From: JBDTMC01 sp039934475
GTDB lineage: Bacteria > Acidobacteriota > Terriglobia > Bryobacterales > Bryobacteraceae
Length of the DNA stretch: 45,232 bases
Reading direction: 5' to 3'
NCBI GenBank assembly: GCA_039934475.1
Contig: JBDTMC010000007.1
Coordinates: forward strand, 1-45,232
In this document: positions 42,309 through 45,232 of the stretch, in pieces
How positions within the stretch are numbered: the stretch's first letter is position 1
How the letters are laid out: the number at the start of each line of letters is the position of its first letter
Translations under genes and position numbers: made by a program
Notes under the pieces: model-generated
What the model was told of the DNA's origin: nothing
Database searches by the model: none
What the model saw: only the letters and a program-made list of their open reading frames with translations

Positions 42309-42464
42309 TCAAGCCCGAACAGGAGCCCGCCCGAGGTTGCGCGCCGCCCTGGTCACAAGACGGTGCTGGCGTAACGCCCGACGCCGCTTCGTCCGCTGAT
42401 CCAGCCACACGCGGATATGAGCGAAGATCAGTCCAACGGTTGTATCCGGTATTTGGCGGGGCAT
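42309..42464 (-). CDS. possible small basic protein
   Basis: A 51-residue ORF (MPRQIPDTTVGLIFAHIRVW, then KRRRALRQHRLVTRAARNL) in the 254-base gap between the ADOP permease and the conserved hypothetical. It is strongly basic. I see no ribosome binding site, and a longer frame to 42548 would overlap the permease end, so it is doubtful. If not real, this gap holds nothing else I recognise. Confidence 0.25.
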   Translation of the reverse strand: MPRQIPDTTVGLIFAHIRVWLDQRTKRRRALRQHRLVTRAARNLGRAPVRA

Positions 42465-42540
42465 AGAAGGATTATGCAGCCTACCGCGTGGGATTAACAG
42501 GGAAAGGCCCTGCGAAAGTACCGGGCTCACGTACTGGAAC

Positions 42541-45186
42541 TTACTCATCCCTCAGCGCAACTACCGGAGATACCCGCATCGCGCGTAGCGCAGGTAACAC
42601 CGTGGCGGCAAGCACCGCCACCAACAATGCCAACGGCGCCGCCGCGAAAGTCGCCACATCCGTCGCGCCCACTCCAAACAACATGGCTTTCAACAGCCGC
42701 GTCAGTGCCAGTGCCCCGCCCAGGCCGATCGCTATCCCCGTCACACCCAGCACCGCACCCTGTCCCACTACCATCCGCAACACATCCATCTGCGCCGCTC
42801 CGAGCGCCATCCTCACGCCGATTTCCTGCGTCCGCTGTGCTACCGAATAGGAAATCAGCCCATAGGTGCCGATCGCCGCCAGCAACAGCGCGATGCCCGC
42901 AAACAGGGCCAGTAGGATGGTATCGAATCGCGGTTCAGAAACCGACCGGCCCAAGGCCTCCTCCATGGTGACCGTTTCCGCAATCGTGACTCCCGCATCA
43001 ACGGACTGTACCGTGCGGCGCAACTCATCGCCCAGCCGCGCCGCGTCGCCCTTCGTGCGCACCACAAGGAACATCCGCGACCCGTATGTCTGTGCGAACG
43101 GCATATAGTAAGCCGGGTCAGTATCTACGTTCAGTCCAAGATACTTCAAGTTACCCGTCACACCCACGATCTGCAGCCAACTGTTGCTGGCGAACGCGCT
43201 TTGCTTCATGCGCTTCCCTACCGCATCCTCTCCGGGGAAGAAGTGCTTCGCGAAGCCTTCGCTGACAATCGCCACGGGCGCGGCGTCCGCTTTGTCGTGA
43301 TCGTCGAAGTATCGCCCTCGCAGCAAAGGCACTCCTAACGCGCGGAAGTAGTCCGGACCCACAGACGCCACAGAGACCACCGGATTCATCGCGCCCGGCG
43401 CCAGTGGACGGTCCTCCAACTGGAATGTATCGGCATCGCCCTGCCTATCCGGCGGCAGCGAATCGCCGACCGCCGCCAACTCCACGCCCGCAACGCCCCG
43501 TACCCGGCGCAGCACTTCGTCGTAAAAGGCGAGCCCCGCCGGTGCTTCGCCATACTTGGCGTTGCCGGGTGAGATCATCATCGTAAGAATCCGTTGCGGT
43601 GGAGTGGACAAGCCGCCGCTGACGCTCTGTAAGTTCGCAAAGCTCCGCAGCAGCAGTCCAGCGCCCACCAGCAGCATCAGTGAGATTGCGATTTCCGATA
43701 CGACCAAGACGGCTCTCATTCGCCCGCGAGCCCGGCTTGTCCCGCCACCCCGTCCGCCGTCTTTGATAGTCGCGTTCAAATCCGCTTTCGCGCTCTCCAG
43801 CGCCGGCGCCAGGCCGAACAGGATTCCGGTGAATAGGGAGACGAATCCCATGAAGGCAAACGCACCCGCATCCAGGCGCACAGACTCGATCATCGGCAGG
43901 TTTCCTGGATTCCAGACGCGCACTAGTTCGACCCCGCCCCACGCTAGAAGCAAGCCCGCCCCGCCGCCAACCAAAGCCAGCAGCACGCTCTCAGTCAGCA
44001 GTTGCCGCACCAGCCGGGCCTTGCTTGCGCCGAGGCTTAACCGCAACGCCATCTCCCGCCGCCGCACCGTTGCCCGCGCCAGCATCAGGTTGGCCACATT
44101 CACCACGGCGATCAGCAGCACCAATCCGACCGCACCCGCCAGTACCAGAATGGCCGGCTGCAGTGTTGGCCCCACCACTGCCTGCCGCAGACTAAGCACG
44201 GGAAATTTCACTCGCTGGTATTGAGGATTCTGTTGCATGAGCAGCAGCCCGACGTTGTTCAACTCGGCTTCTGCCTGCGCCAGTGTCACGCCGGCCTTCA
44301 ACCGCCCAATGCCGCGGTAAAACCAGGGTCCAAACCTGGTGGGAGGAGCCAGGCGCAGATTCGTCCAAATCTCGGTGGCCTGGCCGGGATACGGAAACGC
44401 GACTGGCGTGACGCCAATTACGGTCGTCGGCGCGCCGTTGACAAGGATCGTCTCGCCCACCACCTCCGGCCTGCCTCCAAAACGCCGCCGCCAGATCCCT
44501 TCGCTCAACACCGCCAGAGACGCGCTACCGGGCCGATCCTCGCCTGCGGCGAACGTACGCCCGGCCAACGGCCGTACCCCGAGGGTATTGAAGAACCCGG
44601 CGGTCACAAGTCCGCCCTGCACTTGCTCCGGTACGCCTTCTTTGCCCCCAACATCGAAACGCTGCCCGCGAAATAGAGACGGCTCTTCAAAGACGTGGTT
44701 ATTCTCCTTCCACGTCAGATAGTCCTTGACGCACATGGTCCCAAAGGCAAAGTCTCGCGGGTAATAGCGCATGTAGACCACGGCCACACGGTCAGCCTCC
44801 GGGTACGGCAACGGACGCAGGAGGACGCCGTAGGCCACGCTGAACATTGCCGTGGTTGCGCCGGTGCCCACCGCCAAGGCAAGTACGGCCACCACCGTAA
44901 ACGAGAGGTTCTTGCGAAGGGTTCGCAAGCCATAGCGGAGATCCTGCGCGAGTTGTGTCAGCAGGCCTCCGGCCCGCACAGCCCGCACCTCTTCCTTCAC
45001 CTGTTCCAATCCGCCCAAAGCGAGCCGCGCAGCCCGCGCCGCCTGTGCCGGTTCCATTCCGGCGGCCACCTTTTCTTGAGTCACCTGTGCCAGGTAGGTG
45101 CGCAGTTCGTCGTCCAATTCCCGTTCCACACGCGTACCCGTGAACAGATTTTTTCGCAGGCTGGCCAGCAGATTCAATATCGACAT
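42541..45186 (-). CDS. ADOP-family duplicated ABC transporter permease
   Basis: An 881-residue permease of the acidobacterial duplicated orphan permease type: a soluble N-terminal ~85 residues (ERELDDELRTYLAQVTQEKV), a helix near 98-120, a MacB-like periplasmic domain (about 125-330), three FtsX-type helices (about 345-460), then a second copy with a helix near 505, another periplasmic domain and FtsX helices around 760-870. The family motif ARATVRRREMALRLSLGASK and its copy QRTQEIGVRMALGAAQMD mark the two halves. No ATPase gene is adjacent, as typical of orphan permeases. It is probably involved in export or envelope stress; substrate unknown. The strong promoter and operator upstream suggest regulation, often by a PadR-type protein in this family. 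Confidence 0.9.
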   Translation of the reverse strand: MSILNLLASLRKNLFTGTRVERELDDELRTYLAQVTQEKVAAGMEPAQAARAARLALGGLEQVKEEVRAVRAGGLLTQLAQDLRYGLRTLRKNLSFTVVAVLALAVGTGATTAMFSVAYGVLLRPLPYPEADRVAVVYMRYYPRDFAFGTMCVKDYLTWKENNHVFEEPSLFRGQRFDVGGKEGVPEQVQGGLVTAGFFNTLGVRPLAGRTFAAGEDRPGSASLAVLSEGIWRRRFGGRPEVVGETILVNGAPTTVIGVTPVAFPYPGQATEIWTNLRLAPPTRFGPWFYRGIGRLKAGVTLAQAEAELNNVGLLLMQQNPQYQRVKFPVLSLRQAVVGPTLQPAILVLAGAVGLVLLIAVVNVANLMLARATVRRREMALRLSLGASKARLVRQLLTESVLLALVGGGAGLLLAWGGVELVRVWNPGNLPMIESVRLDAGAFAFMGFVSLFTGILFGLAPALESAKADLNATIKDGGRGGGTSRARGRMRAVLVVSEIAISLMLLVGAGLLLRSFANLQSVSGGLSTPPQRILTMMISPGNAKYGEAPAGLAFYDEVLRRVRGVAGVELAAVGDSLPPDRQGDADTFQLEDRPLAPGAMNPVVSVASVGPDYFRALGVPLLRGRYFDDHDKADAAPVAIVSEGFAKHFFPGEDAVGKRMKQSAFASNSWLQIVGVTGNLKYLGLNVDTDPAYYMPFAQTYGSRMFLVVRTKGDAARLGDELRRTVQSVDAGVTIAETVTMEEALGRSVSEPRFDTILLALFAGIALLLAAIGTYGLISYSVAQRTQEIGVRMALGAAQMDVLRMVVGQGAVLGVTGIAIGLGGALALTRLLKAMLFGVGATDVATFAAAPLALLVAVLAATVLPALRAMRVSPVVALRDE

Positions 45187-45197
45187 CTCGTATAGGT

Positions 45198-45226
45198 ATT
45201 CTATAGGTCTTCCTATAGACTGTCAA
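45198..45226 (-). promoter_or_regulatory. strong promoter with overlapping inverted-repeat operator for the ADOP gene
   Basis: On the minus strand, TTGACA (45226-45221) and TAGAAT (45203-45198) are separated by exactly 17 bases, an almost consensus promoter. The start codon at 45186 is 11 bases beyond the -10, leaving a leader of only a few bases. The inverted repeat CTATAGG-N4-CCTATAG (45201-45218) covers the spacer and part of the -10, and a further half-site TATAGG lies at 45191-45196, one helical turn away. A repressor bound there would block polymerase. Confidence 0.75.
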
Positions 45227-45232
45227 TACGTC

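Noticed and set aside
1..45232. tRNA, rRNA, CRISPR, insertion sequences, prophage
   Set aside because: No cloverleaf-like or ribosomal sequence, no regularly spaced repeats and no transposase, integrase or capsid-like product was seen.

Overview
The window looks like a chromosomal segment of an Acidobacteriota bacterium, probably a Solibacter/Bryobacter-type relative. This is an inference from gene content: a duplicated-permease protein of the ADOP type (acidobacterial duplicated orphan permease), an Oar-like TonB-dependent receptor with an N-terminal carboxypeptidase-regulatory domain, a MoxR/DUF58/BatA/DUF4159/DUF4175 cluster, and GC-rich, tightly packed genes. Most junctions inside operons are ATGA, GTGA or TTGA overlaps. 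No rRNA, tRNA, CRISPR array, insertion sequence or prophage is seen, and no stretch over 300 bases lacks a gene.

Layout. 1-1075 (+): the end of a NagA-like amidohydrolase, a very small membrane protein and a conserved membrane protein, all coupled by overlaps. 14957-1077 (-): an eight-gene envelope operon encoding a DUF4159 protein, a large membrane vWA protein, a caspase/C13-fold protein that has lost its cysteine, a TPR-gluzincin protein, a MoxR AAA+ ATPase, a DUF58 protein, a BatA-type vWA protein and a 1225-residue DUF4175 protein. 15029-18131 (+): a small Cys-rich protein, a CtpA/S41 homologue that has lost its catalytic Ser, Lys and Gln, an FmdB-type zinc ribbon, and an HI0933-type flavoprotein with no visible start codon. 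18128-25169 (+): a complete histidine operon, promoter - leader peptide with six consecutive His codons - attenuator - hisI hisG hisD hisC HAD-phosphatase hisB hisH hisF hisA. 25172-28402: a DUF5009-type acyltransferase-like membrane protein, two secreted proteins (one ThuA-like) and a small hypothetical protein. 31965-28570 (-): the Oar-like receptor. 33848-32155 (-): selD-pyrF, where selD reads through an in-frame UGA at the active site and is itself a selenoprotein, with a SECIS-like hairpin. 33875-36249: a hotdog thioesterase, a HupE/UreJ-like protein and an AI-2E family transporter. 36280-40514 (+): an acyl-CoA catabolic operon (carboxyltransferase, AtuA-like protein split in two, crotonase, small protein). 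40489-45232 (-): TPR protein, P1/DmpA peptidase, hypotheticals, and the ADOP permease behind a strong promoter with an inverted-repeat operator.

The most notable signals are the histidine attenuator, the selenocysteine-containing SelD that ordinary gene calling truncates, two apparently dead protease-fold proteins (S41 and C13), the eight-gene MoxR/vWA cluster as a possible envelope machine, and a recurring promoter-like motif GC-TATNNT-AGCGG placed a few bases before start codons.
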